The notes beneath the pieces are model-generated. The model did no database searches. It was not told the DNA's origin and was given only the letters and a program-made list of their open reading frames with translations. The translations under genes were made by a program, and so were the position numbers. 64,000 bases of DNA from Deltaproteobacteria bacterium. GTDB lineage: Bacteria > Desulfobacterota > Binatia > UBA9968. Positions 52,633 to 61,778 of this stretch are shown one piece after another; the stretch's first letter is position 1, and each line of letters opens with the position of its first letter. Location of the stretch: NCBI GenBank assembly GCA_016210115.1, contig JACQUW010000292.1:1-64000 (forward strand), given 5' to 3'.

Positions 52633-53400
52633 GTGGAAGAGATCAGGTCCTACTCGCACCGAACTACCAACCAGAAGATTTTCCGGCTTCTGGCCAGCGG
52701 TGACCTGGCGCGCCAGAAAATCGTGGACGTCGGCGCCGGCGAGGGATATTTCACCGGGATCTTGGGTGAGTATTTGAAGGAGACCTACGCCATCCGGCCG
52801 GCCGATGTATTGAGAGCGTGCGACCTGTATCCGGAGCATTTCAAGTATCGAGAGGTTCCCTGCGATCGCATCGATCTGGCAATGAATCTGCCCTATGAAG
52901 ATAACATCTTCGATTCCGTCTGCTCCATAGAAGTGATCGAACACATAGAGGACCAGTTCCGTCTGATCAGGGAACTTTACCGGATCGCCAGGCCAGGCGG
53001 AAAGGTGATCGTAACGACGCCTAACATTATGAACGTCAATTCGAGAATTCGATTCATGCACTCGGGTTTTGGCCTCCTGTACAATCCTCTTCCCCTGCGC
53101 ACGAAAGATCCGGTTCGGCTTTCCGGGCACATCCATCCCATCGGATTTTACTATCTTGCGTATATGTTTTATCGTTGCGGATTCAGAGAGGTGCGAGTCC
53201 ACTTTGACAAACGGAAAAGGTCGGGAGTCTTGTGGGCGCTATTCCTGTATGGGATTATTTTGCCGGCTCATTGGAGCTTTCTCTGGCACATGAAGCAAAA
53301 AAACCGTTCGTTGTTTGAGGAAAACCGGCCCTTGCTGGAACAAATCAACCGCTTCGATATGCTGACTTCTAGAAGTTTGATTGTCGAGGGCGTGAAATGA
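52633..53400 (+). CDS. SAM-dependent methyltransferase, second LPS-cluster copy
   Basis: 255 residues with a GTG start. Motif I KIVDVGAGEGYFTGILGEYL, acidic loop LRACDLYPEHF, motif II FDSVCSIEVIEHIEDQFRL, post-motif GGKVIVTTPNIMNVNSRIRF. A hydrophobic stretch (SGVLWALFLYGIILPAHWSF) follows near the C-terminus. Similar to the methyltransferase at 49.9 kb in layout. Substrate unknown. Confidence 0.82.
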   Translation: MEEIRSYSHRTTNQKIFRLLASGDLARQKIVDVGAGEGYFTGILGEYLKETYAIRPADVLRACDLYPEHFKYREVPCDRIDLAMNLPYEDNIFDSVCSIEVIEHIEDQFRLIRELYRIARPGGKVIVTTPNIMNVNSRIRFMHSGFGLLYNPLPLRTKDPVRLSGHIHPIGFYYLAYMFYRCGFREVRVHFDKRKRSGVLWALFLYGIILPAHWSFLWHMKQKNRSLFEENRPLLEQINRFDMLTSRSLIVEGVK

Positions 53401-53458
53401 TAATGAGTCGAGGTGTTCTCCGACGGGTTTGTTACGCAGATGGCGATAGGGTAAGGCG

Positions 53459-54259
53459 TTGACGAAGAGTCTCGAACTTCCGGCGAAATCGGAAATCTCC
53501 GCGATCGTGGTTTGCTTCAACGAAGAAGATAACATCCGGGAGTGTCTGGAGAGCCTGAAGTGGTGCAACGAAATCGTGGTCGTGGACTCCTTCAGCACCG
53601 ACCGGACCTTGGAAATTTGCCGGCGCTATACGGATCGGGTGTTCCAGCGACCGTGGGCGGGCTATCGTGATCAAAAATCTTTTGCGCATTCGCAGGCAAC
53701 GAAGGATTGGGTTTTCCTGGTGGATGCGGATGAGCGTGTGACGCGCGAGCTCAGAGCTGAAATTCAGGCTGCGCTAAGCCGGTTCGGGAACCGGGTGGCC
53801 GCCTTCTCTGTGCCGCGTCTCGTCTACTATTTAGGCCGGTGGTGGTGGAGAGGCGGGTGGTACCCGGATTACGACATCCGTTTGTTCCGTCGCGATCGCG
53901 CCCGATGGGGAGGCCTGGATCCCCACGAAAAAATCCTGGTGGATGGAGAAATTCGACGCTTGAGCCATCCGCTGCATCACTTTTCCTACAGAAATATTCG
54001 GGACCATATCGAGCGGATCAATCACTTTACCACCGTTTCATCCAAAGAGCTGAAGCTCCAGGGAAGGCGATGGCGGTGGTCCGATAATCTGCTCAGGCCG
54101 CCTTTCCGCTTTTTCAGGTCTTATCTCTGGAAGAGAGGTTTTCTCGAGGGGTTTCCGGGTTTCTTTGTCGCCGTGACAGGTGCGGTGTACGTCTTTCTCA
54201 AGTATGTGAAGCTCCGCGAGCTGGAGCTAAGAGAGCGGGAGCAAGAAGGACGTGCGTGA
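53459..54259 (+). CDS. WaaE/KdtX-type GT2 glycosyltransferase (intact)
   Basis: 266 residues, TTG start. GT-A fold with VVCFNEEDNIRECLESLKWC, VVDSFSTDRTLEICRRY, the DxD segment DWVFLVDADERVTRELRAEI, YYLGRWWWRGGWYPDYDIRL and a C-terminal membrane-associated helix (FLEGFPGFFVAVTGAVYVFL). It matches the WaaE LPS-core beta-1,4-glucosyltransferase type. The intact paralogue of the gene at 46160. Its stop overlaps the next gene by 8 nt. Confidence 0.88.
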   Translation: MTKSLELPAKSEISAIVVCFNEEDNIRECLESLKWCNEIVVVDSFSTDRTLEICRRYTDRVFQRPWAGYRDQKSFAHSQATKDWVFLVDADERVTRELRAEIQAALSRFGNRVAAFSVPRLVYYLGRWWWRGGWYPDYDIRLFRRDRARWGGLDPHEKILVDGEIRRLSHPLHHFSYRNIRDHIERINHFTTVSSKELKLQGRRWRWSDNLLRPPFRFFRSYLWKRGFLEGFPGFFVAVTGAVYVFLKYVKLRELELREREQEGRA

Positions 54260-55349
54260 TAAACGGCGCCTCAAGATCCTGCATATCGATCCGGAAAAGG
54301 GATGGGGGGGTGGAGAGAGTCAGGTTGTCGGGCTGGTGGACCATCTTTTCTCTTGGGGACATCACAACGATATCGGTTGCGATCCCGAAGGGCGGTTGTT
54401 TGAAGAGACCGTGAAGAGAGGACTGGCCCCGTTTCCGATGCCGATTCGAAACGAGCTGGATCTGAGACCGGTTTGTTCGCTAAGAGAAAGGATACGCCGG
54501 GAGACGTATGATGTGGTTCATTTCCATACCAAGAGAGCTCATGCACTCGCTCTCTGGTTGGGCCGGAGGCGCCCCGGAACTCGATATGTGGTGACCCGGA
54601 GGATGGACTATCGGCTGAATCGAAACTGGTATAACGATCGTCTCTATAATCGGAGAGTGGACGGAGTGGTCGCGATCTCTGAAATAATCGCGCGTTTGCT
54701 GGTGGAAGGCGGCGTGCGGCGCGAGAAGATCCGTGTCATCCACAGCGGCGTGGACTTGGCTCGCTTTCAAACGGGTTCGCCCCTCGAGGTAAAGGACGGC
54801 CCGCCGGTGATTGGCACTGTGGCCGTTCTGGAAGAAAGAAAGGGCCACCATTTTTTGCTTGAGGCGGCTCACCTTCTGAAGGAGCGGGGCCATCATCCAA
54901 TTTATCGTTTTGCCGGAGATGGTTCTCAAAGAGGCCGGTTGGAGCAGATGATCAAGCGCATGGGGTTGGCGGACGATGTGGTTTTAACCGGGTTTGTCGC
55001 AGATATCCCGACGTTCCTTTCCACTGTGGATATTTTCGTGCTGCCTTCGATCAAGGAGGGTTTGGGGGTGGCGGTTCTTGAGGCTATGGCGGCCGGGAAA
55101 CCGGTCATAGCGACTCAAGTCGGAGGTATTCCGGAGCTGGTTCTTGATGGGATCACAGGGCTTCTGATCCCGCCTGAAGACCCGCGGTCACTCGCGGACG
55201 CTATTTCTTGCCTTCTCAAGCGGGCAGACCAGGGAAGGGAAATGGGCCGGAAGGGTCGGGAGATCGTTGAGCGCAATTTCACAATGGAGGCCATGGCGAG
55301 AAAGAATGAAGCTTATTACTATGATTTGTTGCAGGATAATTCGTTGTAA
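54252..55349 (+). CDS. GT4 glycosyltransferase
   Basis: 365 residues, GTG start. GT-B: KILHIDPEKGWGGGESQVVG, DVVHFHTKRAHALALWL, EKIRVIHSGVDLARFQTG, then FAGDGSQRGRLEQMIKRMGL, DDVVLTGFVADIP and LPSIKEGLGVAVLEAMAAGK with the catalytic EAMAAGKPVI. A retaining enzyme of outer-core or capsule assembly; donor unknown. Followed by hldA. Confidence 0.88.
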   Translation: MRDKRRLKILHIDPEKGWGGGESQVVGLVDHLFSWGHHNDIGCDPEGRLFEETVKRGLAPFPMPIRNELDLRPVCSLRERIRRETYDVVHFHTKRAHALALWLGRRRPGTRYVVTRRMDYRLNRNWYNDRLYNRRVDGVVAISEIIARLLVEGGVRREKIRVIHSGVDLARFQTGSPLEVKDGPPVIGTVAVLEERKGHHFLLEAAHLLKERGHHPIYRFAGDGSQRGRLEQMIKRMGLADDVVLTGFVADIPTFLSTVDIFVLPSIKEGLGVAVLEAMAAGKPVIATQVGGIPELVLDGITGLLIPPEDPRSLADAISCLLKRADQGREMGRKGREIVERNFTMEAMARKNEAYYYDLLQDNSL

Positions 55350-55365
55350 AGAGGGGTGAAGGTTA

Positions 55366-56364
55366 TTGCCATCGGGTACATTGAAACGATTTCTGGCGCT
55401 CACCGGGAAATTCCGACGCAGGCACCTTCTGGTCGTCGGCGATTTGATGCTGGATCGGTTTATTTGGGGCGATGTGGAGCGGATCTCGCCGGAGGCGCCG
55501 GTGCCGGTGCTCAGAGTGACGTCGGAAAGTTACCGGCTGGGCGGCGCCGCCAACGTCATCCACAACATCAGATCTCTGGGTGGCGCCGTAACCGCGTGCG
55601 GTGTTATAGGGAAGGACGAATCCGGAAGGAGACTGCTGCAGCAGCTCCGACGGATCGGGATCTCGACGTCTGGCGTTTTTCTTCAAAGGGGATTCCAGAC
55701 AACGCAGAAGAGCCGCATTATTGCCCGGCCCCGGCATCAGCAGATCGTGCGGCTGGATCGAGAGAACCACGAAGAGATCGACAGGAAAGTGTTGCAGGAC
55801 ATCCGTCGCTATGTGGCGCGATTCGCCGTGAAGTGTGACGGCGTTGTTATCTCCGATTACGGAAAAGGAGTTATTCACCCCGAACTTCTCGAGACGGTCT
55901 CTGAGCTGGCTGAGCGCCAAAACATCCTCTGCGTGGCCGACCCAAAAAAAAAGAATTATCAGAGATACCGGAACGTCACGTTGCTCACGCCCAATAAAGA
56001 GGAGGCGAGCCAGGCTTCGGGTGTAGAGATCCGGGATGAGGAAACACTGAAAGAGGCGGGAAGACGGCTCCTTCAGATGTGGAGAGCCAAGGCGGTGCTG
56101 ATTACCAGGGGCCCCGATGGTATGAGTCTTTTCCGGCCCGGCCGGGAGGTCAGCCATTTCTCCACAGAGGCCCGCGACCTGTTCGACGTTACGGGCGCGG
56201 GAGACACGGTCGTCGCCGTTTGTGCTCTTGCCCTGGCCAGTGGCGCCAGTTATGACGAGGCTGCGGTAATGGCCAACCTTGCGGCGGGGCTGGTCGGCGA
56301 CGAAGTGGGGACCGTTGCCGTTCCCGCGGACCAACTCAAAGAAGCGATTCGAGAACGACGATGA
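55366..56364 (+). CDS. hldA: HldA, D-glycero-beta-D-manno-heptose-7-phosphate kinase
   Basis: 332 residues, TTG start, PfkB-type ribokinase fold: LLVVGDLMLDRFIWGDVERI, RLGGAANVIHNIRSLGGAVT, LLTPNKEEAS and the signature DLFDVTGAGDTVVAVCALAL with the catalytic Asp. It makes heptose 1,7-bisphosphate, the substrate of GmhB. It is only the kinase half of the bifunctional HldE; the nucleotidyltransferase half is a separate gene at 60.3 kb. Its stop overlaps the yicC start as ATGA. Confidence 0.93.
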   Translation: MPSGTLKRFLALTGKFRRRHLLVVGDLMLDRFIWGDVERISPEAPVPVLRVTSESYRLGGAANVIHNIRSLGGAVTACGVIGKDESGRRLLQQLRRIGISTSGVFLQRGFQTTQKSRIIARPRHQQIVRLDRENHEEIDRKVLQDIRRYVARFAVKCDGVVISDYGKGVIHPELLETVSELAERQNILCVADPKKKNYQRYRNVTLLTPNKEEASQASGVEIRDEETLKEAGRRLLQMWRAKAVLITRGPDGMSLFRPGREVSHFSTEARDLFDVTGAGDTVVAVCALALASGASYDEAAVMANLAAGLVGDEVGTVAVPADQLKEAIRERR

Positions 56365-57227
56365 AAAGCATGACCGGTTATGGGGAGGCTGAGGCTCATG
56401 GAGCAAGGGCGAAAATCGCCGTCCAGGTGCGCACGTTGAACCACCGCCATCTGGATATCCAGCTGAGGGTTCCGCGGGAATATCTTTCGATAGAAGAAGA
56501 CTTTCGGAAAATGATCCGCCAGAGAATCTCGCGAGGCCGGGTCGAGCTGTTTATCAACCGCTCGGCTCTGGCCCAGACCCAGGATCGCAAGCTCGAGCTG
56601 GATGAACGGCTGCTGCGGCAATACTTGCGCTCGCTGCGGTCAGCGAGAAAACGATTTGGTTTAAAAGGGGAGGTTGAGATCTCGCTCCTCTGCAGTCTTC
56701 CCGAGCTCTTTCACGTCCGGGAGGGAGAACCGAAAGAGGGCGAAGAAAAAGGCTTGGTCCTTCGGATGTTAGGCGCGGCTCTCAAGAATCTCGAAGCATC
56801 CAGAGAACGGGAGGGGCGGCAACTCAAAATTGATATCGAGCGCCAGGTCGGACAGCTGAAAAAAATCTCTTCCCGTTTACACGCAGAGACCCGCAAAGTT
56901 GCCCGTCAGGCCAAAGAATCTCTGATTTTTGCGGAGCGGGGAAATTCATTGGAGACCTCGCCGGGAGAGGGCGAAACGGGGGTCCGAATTTTCAAGGGAG
57001 ACGTCAATGAGGAATTGGTGCGCCTGGAAAGCCATGTCAAGGAGTTGGCGCGTCTAAGCCGGGAGCGTGTCCCCACCGGAAAAAGAATCGATTTCCTTCT
57101 CCAGGAAGTGCAGCGCGAACTTAACACGATAAGCTCCAAAGCCCCACAGCTCGAAATCGTGCGCCTGGTGCTGGCGGGGAAGGAGAGCGTCGAAAAGATC
57201 AGGGAACAGGCGCAGAATATAGAGTAA
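56361..57227 (+). CDS. yicC: YicC-family protein
   Basis: 288 residues with MKSMTGYGEAEAHGARAKIA, QVRTLNHRHLDIQLRVPREY, VELFINRS and the C-terminal KRIDFLLQEVQRELNTISSK. YicC proteins act as RNA endonucleases or adaptors in E. coli; function otherwise open. It directly precedes gmk (TAATG overlap), a widely conserved pairing. Confidence 0.93.
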   Translation: MKSMTGYGEAEAHGARAKIAVQVRTLNHRHLDIQLRVPREYLSIEEDFRKMIRQRISRGRVELFINRSALAQTQDRKLELDERLLRQYLRSLRSARKRFGLKGEVEISLLCSLPELFHVREGEPKEGEEKGLVLRMLGAALKNLEASREREGRQLKIDIERQVGQLKKISSRLHAETRKVARQAKESLIFAERGNSLETSPGEGETGVRIFKGDVNEELVRLESHVKELARLSRERVPTGKRIDFLLQEVQRELNTISSKAPQLEIVRLVLAGKESVEKIREQAQNIE

Positions 57228-57886
57228 TGACACCGAGCCAAGCGCCTACGAAGCGTGAAGGGATCATTTTTATCCTGTCCGCTCCTTCGGGGGCCGGGAA
57301 GACGACGCTGACTCGCGGTCTCATGCAGATTTTTCCGGAGATCGCGCTTTCGGTCTCCTGCACGACGCGACCGCGCAGGCCTGGGGAAGTCTCTGGACAG
57401 GACTACCGATTTGTGAGCCAAAGCGCGTTTACTGAAATGCAGGCCCGAGGAGATTTTGCCGAATGGGCCAACGTGCACGGGTTTCTCTACGGCACGCCCC
57501 GCGCGCCCCTCGAGCGAAAGATTAAGAAAGGGACAGACGTTCTCCTGGATATCGACGTTCAGGGAGCGAAAAAGATCAAGCCGCAATACAGGCAGGCAGT
57601 CTCGATCTTCCTGATTCCTCCGACCTGGAAAGACCTGGAAACGCGCCTGGCTCTTCGGGGGACCGATGGCCGCGAAGCGATTCGCCAGCGGTTGGCGAAC
57701 GCCCGGCGTGAAATGCGCGAGATCGTGAGGTATGATTATTACGTAGTCAATCGCGAAGTCCAGGAGGCGCTGGCCTCTTTGAAGGCGATTGTGGTGGCGG
57801 AGCGGTTGAAGATTTCCCGCGTCAAGGAGTGGCGGGTTCCCTCTCTGCGAAAGCTAGAGCTGGGATCGGCCAAAATGCATGAGTAG
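57227..57886 (+). CDS. gmk: Guanylate kinase
   Basis: 219 residues. P-loop SAPSGAGKTTLTRGL, guanylate-binding VSCTTRPRRPGEVSGQDYRF, then WANVHGFLYGTPRAPLERKI and LLDIDVQGAKKIKPQY. It converts GMP and ATP to GDP and ADP. The stop lies 8 nt into rel, so the two genes are coupled; rpoZ, which often sits between them, is absent. Confidence 0.97.
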   Translation: MTPSQAPTKREGIIFILSAPSGAGKTTLTRGLMQIFPEIALSVSCTTRPRRPGEVSGQDYRFVSQSAFTEMQARGDFAEWANVHGFLYGTPRAPLERKIKKGTDVLLDIDVQGAKKIKPQYRQAVSIFLIPPTWKDLETRLALRGTDGREAIRQRLANARREMREIVRYDYYVVNREVQEALASLKAIVVAERLKISRVKEWRVPSLRKLELGSAKMHE

Positions 57887-60041
57887 AGAGCCCAGAATCA
57901 ATGAGCTGACCGAAAAGGTGCAGTCCTATTATCCGTCGGCGGATGTCGAGCTAATCCGGCGCGCCTACGAGTTCTCCGCCAAAGTCCACAAGGGACAAAA
58001 AAGGGCATCCGGAGAGCCCTATTTGATCCATCCTATGGCGGTGGCCGACGTGATTGCCGACCTCAAGCTCGATGTGCCAAGCATCGTCGGCGGCCTCTTG
58101 CACGATACCGTCGAGGATACGCTCACGACTCTCGACGAAGTGAAGAATCTCTTCGGCGGCGAAATCGCATCCCTCGTGGACGGGGTGACCAAACTGAGCC
58201 AGGTCAACTTCAGAAGCCGTGAGGAGAAACAGGCGGAGAACTTCCGGAAGATGATTTTGGCGATGGCCAAGGATATTCGCGTGATTCTGATCAAACTGGC
58301 TGACCGTGTCCACAACATGCGAACCCTGGCTCATCTTCCCATAGACAAGCAGATCCTTACGGCTCAAGAGACATTGGATATTTATGCTCCCTTATCCCAC
58401 CGGCTGGGGATCGCGTGGATCAAGTGCGAGTTGGAGGACTTGGCGCTCAAGTACCTTCATCCTGAGATCTACTACCAGCTCAAGAGGAACGTCGCCAAGA
58501 GAAAAGTTGACCGGGAAAAATACATCAATGAGGTCATTTCCATTATCAGCAAGAAGCTTGAGGAGGAGGGCATCGATGCCGATGTGACGGGTCGGCCCAA
58601 GCACTTTTTCAGCATCTATCAAAAGATGGAGAGCCAGAATCTTCTTTATGACCAGATTTATGACCTGGTGGCTTTTCGCATCCTGGTGGACACCATGCGT
58701 GAGTGTTACGAGGCTCTGGGGGTCGTGCATGCTCACTGGAAGCCGGTTCCCGGCCGATTCAAGGACTATATCGCTTTACCCAAACCTAATATGTACCAGT
58801 CTCTTCACACCACTGTAATCGGCCCTTACGGCGAGCGGATGGAAATACAGATCCGGACGCAGGAGATGCATCGGGTTGCGGAGGAGGGCATTGCGGCGCA
58901 CTGGCGATACAAAGACGGCAAGGACTTTCAATTCAATGATATCCAGAGGTTCGCCTGGTTGCGCCAGCTTCTGGAGTGGCAGCAGAATCTCAAGGACCCG
59001 CAGGAATTTCTTCATAGCATCAAGGAGGATCTTTTTTCCGACGAGGTTTACGTTTTTACGCCGAAGGGCGATCTGCTGAGCTTCCCGAAAGGCTCGACCA
59101 TTATTGATTTCGCCTATCGAATTCATTCGGAAGTGGGCCACCACTGCACCGGCGCCCGCGTCAATGGCCAGTTGTTGCCCTTGAAATATCTCCTGCGCAG
59201 CGGCGATACGGTCGAAATCATTACGACCCGCCAGCAGACTCCAAGCCGCGATTGGCTTAAGCTGGCCAAGACGCCGCGGGCCAAATCAAAGATCCGCAAC
59301 TGGATCAAATCCCAGCAGAGAGAGAGAAGCGTGGCTCTCGGGCGAGAGATCCTGGAAGGCGACCTGGGTCGCTATCATCTCGATTACCCGACGCTTCACC
59401 GCCAGGAGAAGATCGAGGCGATCGCCAAAGAACTGGGGATGAAGGACGAAGAGACGCTGCTCGCGAGCATCGGCTACGGAAAAATTACGCCGCGCCAGGT
59501 TTTATCCAAACTCGTGCCCCCGGAAAAGCTTGACGGTGAAAAGAAGCCGGCAGAAGGAGCGCTGGAGCGCATTTTTCGCCTGGTCTCCGGCCAAAAGCGG
59601 GATTTGAGCGTCAAGGTGAACGGAGTCGAGGATGTCCTGGTCCGCTTCGCCCGTTGCTGCCATCCTCTTCCGGGTGAGAACATCATTGGCTTCATCACGC
59701 GGGGGAGAGGAGTTACCGTTCACGTGAGTAGTTGCGCTACGGTCCTGGAAAGCGATCCGCAGCGAAAGGTTGACGTGAGTTGGCAGGATAACGGACAGGC
59801 CCCCAGGCCGATCAAAATCGAAGTTTCCTGCATCGACCGCCCGGGACTCCTGGCGGCGATCAGCGCGGCCATCACCAGCGCCGATGTCAACATCGCCCGG
59901 GCCCAGGTCCGGACCTTTCCGGATCAGAAGGCCCTCAACACATTTGAAGTGATGATTACCAATTCAGATCAACTCAAGAAAGTCTTGAGGAATGTCTCTC
60001 GCGTCAAAGGGGTCTATAAAGCCATGAGAGCAAAGGGGTAA
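57879..60041 (+). CDS. Bifunctional (p)ppGpp synthetase/hydrolase (Rel/SpoT)
   Basis: 720 residues, full long RSH layout: HD hydrolase (LIHPMAVADVIADLKLDV, GGLLHDTVEDT), synthetase (GRPKHFFSIYQKM, FKDYIALPKPNMYQSLHTTV), TGS domain (EVYVFTPKGDLLSFPKGST), a conserved-Cys region (RFARCCHPLPGENIIG) and a C-terminal ACT domain (IKIEVSCIDRPGLLAAISAA). With both HD and synthetase motifs intact it should make and degrade ppGpp in the stringent response. Confidence 0.95.
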   Translation: MSREPRINELTEKVQSYYPSADVELIRRAYEFSAKVHKGQKRASGEPYLIHPMAVADVIADLKLDVPSIVGGLLHDTVEDTLTTLDEVKNLFGGEIASLVDGVTKLSQVNFRSREEKQAENFRKMILAMAKDIRVILIKLADRVHNMRTLAHLPIDKQILTAQETLDIYAPLSHRLGIAWIKCELEDLALKYLHPEIYYQLKRNVAKRKVDREKYINEVISIISKKLEEEGIDADVTGRPKHFFSIYQKMESQNLLYDQIYDLVAFRILVDTMRECYEALGVVHAHWKPVPGRFKDYIALPKPNMYQSLHTTVIGPYGERMEIQIRTQEMHRVAEEGIAAHWRYKDGKDFQFNDIQRFAWLRQLLEWQQNLKDPQEFLHSIKEDLFSDEVYVFTPKGDLLSFPKGSTIIDFAYRIHSEVGHHCTGARVNGQLLPLKYLLRSGDTVEIITTRQQTPSRDWLKLAKTPRAKSKIRNWIKSQQRERSVALGREILEGDLGRYHLDYPTLHRQEKIEAIAKELGMKDEETLLASIGYGKITPRQVLSKLVPPEKLDGEKKPAEGALERIFRLVSGQKRDLSVKVNGVEDVLVRFARCCHPLPGENIIGFITRGRGVTVHVSSCATVLESDPQRKVDVSWQDNGQAPRPIKIEVSCIDRPGLLAAISAAITSADVNIARAQVRTFPDQKALNTFEVMITNSDQLKKVLRNVSRVKGVYKAMRAKG

Positions 60042-60101
60042 AAACAGAGGGGAACTGGCTCGCGGAATACGCTGGCCTGAATCTCTAAAAGCTGTGGCGC
60101 C

Positions 60102-60293
60102 TCACGCGACTTTTTCGATACGGCCGGAGTGGATGCAATCGGTGCAAACGAGAACCCGTCTTACGCTCCCCTCGACTCTGGCCCGCACCTTTTGCAAATT
60201 GGGTTGCCAGGTTCTTTTGGTTTTGTTATTGGCGTGACTGATGTTGTGCCCTACCGAACGCTTTTTTCCACAGATTGAACACATTCTTGCCAT
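60102..60293 (-). CDS. rpmB: 50S ribosomal protein L28
   Basis: 63 residues: [56 protein letters not shown]. The CxxC pairs make it the zinc-binding (C+) form. It overlaps hldC by 43 nt on the same strand, and its start codon lies inside hldC. It is convergent with rel (60-nt gap). Confidence 0.96.
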   Translation of the reverse strand: MARMCSICGKKRSVGHNISHANNKTKRTWQPNLQKVRARVEGSVRRVLVCTDCIHSGRIEKVA

Positions 60294-60769
60294 GATGACT
60301 TCCCGCGCATCCTTTCGATAATCTGAGTAGTCGAGTAACCTTCGAGATAGGGAATCGTCGCCACGACGCCCCCGTCGCCTCTGACGATATCGGCGCCTAC
60401 GATTCTGTTCCTGTCCCAGTCGCCGCCCTTGACGAGCACATCCGGCCTTACGGCTTTGATCAGATTATATGGATCGGTCTCGTCAAAGACGGTGACGCAG
60501 TCTACCATTTCCAGCGCCGCAATCAAACTGGCGCGGTCTGTTTCTGGAAAGATGGGGCGGTCGGATCCCTTGATCTTCCGCACTGAGTTGTCGCTGTTGA
60601 GAGCGACAACCAGTAGATCCCCGAGCTTTTTTGCCTCCTCCAGAAGGTGCAGGTGCCCCCGGTGAAGCACGTCAAAGCAGCCGTTCGTGAAAACAACGCG
60701 CTTGCCGTCATGTTTGGCCTTTTCGACGGCCTCTTTCAAGTCTGTACCTTGCTTGATTTTGCCCTGCAC
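60251..60769 (-). CDS. hldC: HldC, heptose 1-phosphate adenylyltransferase
   Basis: 172 residues, GTG start, a cytidylyltransferase-type fold: [20 protein letters not shown] (HxGH), [20 protein letters not shown] and [20 protein letters not shown], then STTQIIERM. It makes ADP-heptose. It corresponds to the C-terminal half of HldE; the kinase hldA is 4.4 kb away on the other strand. No clear Shine-Dalgarno precedes the GTG. Reads into rpmB. Confidence 0.92.
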   Translation of the reverse strand: MQGKIKQGTDLKEAVEKAKHDGKRVVFTNGCFDVLHRGHLHLLEEAKKLGDLLVVALNSDNSVRKIKGSDRPIFPETDRASLIAALEMVDCVTVFDETDPYNLIKAVRPDVLVKGGDWDRNRIVGADIVRGDGGVVATIPYLEGYSTTQIIERMRGKSSWQECVQSVEKSVR

Positions 60770-60917
60770 GTTGAATGGTTAGCATGTCACTGGCGCTGAT
60801 TCAATCCTATAACCCGGGTAAACGTCGCCTCTATCAGCGGAATCGCTTCGCGGAGCCAGTCGCCGATCCGTATAGAGCCCTTGATTCCGTTAGACCTAAA
60901 CGCTAGGAAAGAGAGCG

Positions 60918-61769
60918 ATGGCGCCCCTGGTAAGTGTGATCATCCCCACCTGCAACCGCTGGCCTATGGTGGCCGAGGCCGTAGAGTCTGTGCTGGGGCA
61001 GAGCTTCAAGCGATTCGAGCTCATTGTGGTAGATGATGGCTCAGAAGATGGAACCGCTATGAATCTTCGCCAATATGGCTCGCGGCTGCGTGTGATTTTT
61101 CAGCCGAGGCGGGGTGTTGCCGCGGCCCGGAACGTGGGTGTTCGCGCTTCCGCCGGCGAATATCTCGCTTTCCTCGACTCGGATGACCTATGGAAAAGGC
61201 GAAAGCTGGAGATTCAGCTCGATTTCATGCAGGCGCATCGGGAGATTCAGATTTGCCAGACAGACGAGATTTGGATACGCAGAGGGATTCGAGTCAATCC
61301 CAAGTTAAAACACCGCAAACCCTCGGGAGACATTTTTCGGGCCAGCCTGGATCTATGCCTGGTCAGTCCCTCGGCCGTCATGATAGCCCGCGAGCTGTTC
61401 GCGAGAGCCGGCGGTTTCGACGAGACCCTGCCAGTATGCGAGGACTATGATCTCTGGCTGCGAATCGCAGTGGATACGCCGGTTCTGCTCATCCCCATGC
61501 CCCTTGTCATCAAAAGGGGAGGCCACGAAGATCAGCTCTCCCGGTCCACCTGGGGGTTTGATCGCTTTCGAGCGCTGGCCCTTCGCAAGTTGCTCGATTC
61601 GGGCCTGGCAGGCGAAAAAAGACGCTGGGTGCTTGAAGCTTTAGGCAGAAAAGTCGCAGTTCTCGCTCAGGGGGCGAGAAGACGCGGCAGAGAGGCGGAA
61701 GCCAGGAGTTATGAGGCGCTTGCGGAACCGCGGAGCGATTTTGTCGCTCCCGGCGAAAGGGCGGACTGA
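60918..61769 (+). CDS. GT2 glycosyltransferase
   Basis: 283 residues. GT-A fold: SVIIPTCNRWPMVAEAVESV, LIVVDDGSEDGT, GVAAARNVGVRASAGEYLAF and the DxD-type LDSDDLWKRRKLEIQL, then ARAGGFDETLPVCEDYDLWL (a conserved ED motif). Acceptor and donor unknown; likely cell-surface glycan. Preceded by GGAAAGAGAG. Confidence 0.88.
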   Translation: MAPLVSVIIPTCNRWPMVAEAVESVLGQSFKRFELIVVDDGSEDGTAMNLRQYGSRLRVIFQPRRGVAAARNVGVRASAGEYLAFLDSDDLWKRRKLEIQLDFMQAHREIQICQTDEIWIRRGIRVNPKLKHRKPSGDIFRASLDLCLVSPSAVMIARELFARAGGFDETLPVCEDYDLWLRIAVDTPVLLIPMPLVIKRGGHEDQLSRSTWGFDRFRALALRKLLDSGLAGEKRRWVLEALGRKVAVLAQGARRRGREAEARSYEALAEPRSDFVAPGERAD

Positions 61770-61778
61770 AAATCTGAT

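Noticed and set aside
55363-56406. 347-codon ORF on the minus strand, antisense to hldA
   Set aside because: It is a shadow of a GC-rich gene whose sense strand has clear PfkB motifs. The antisense translation has no domain and odd composition.
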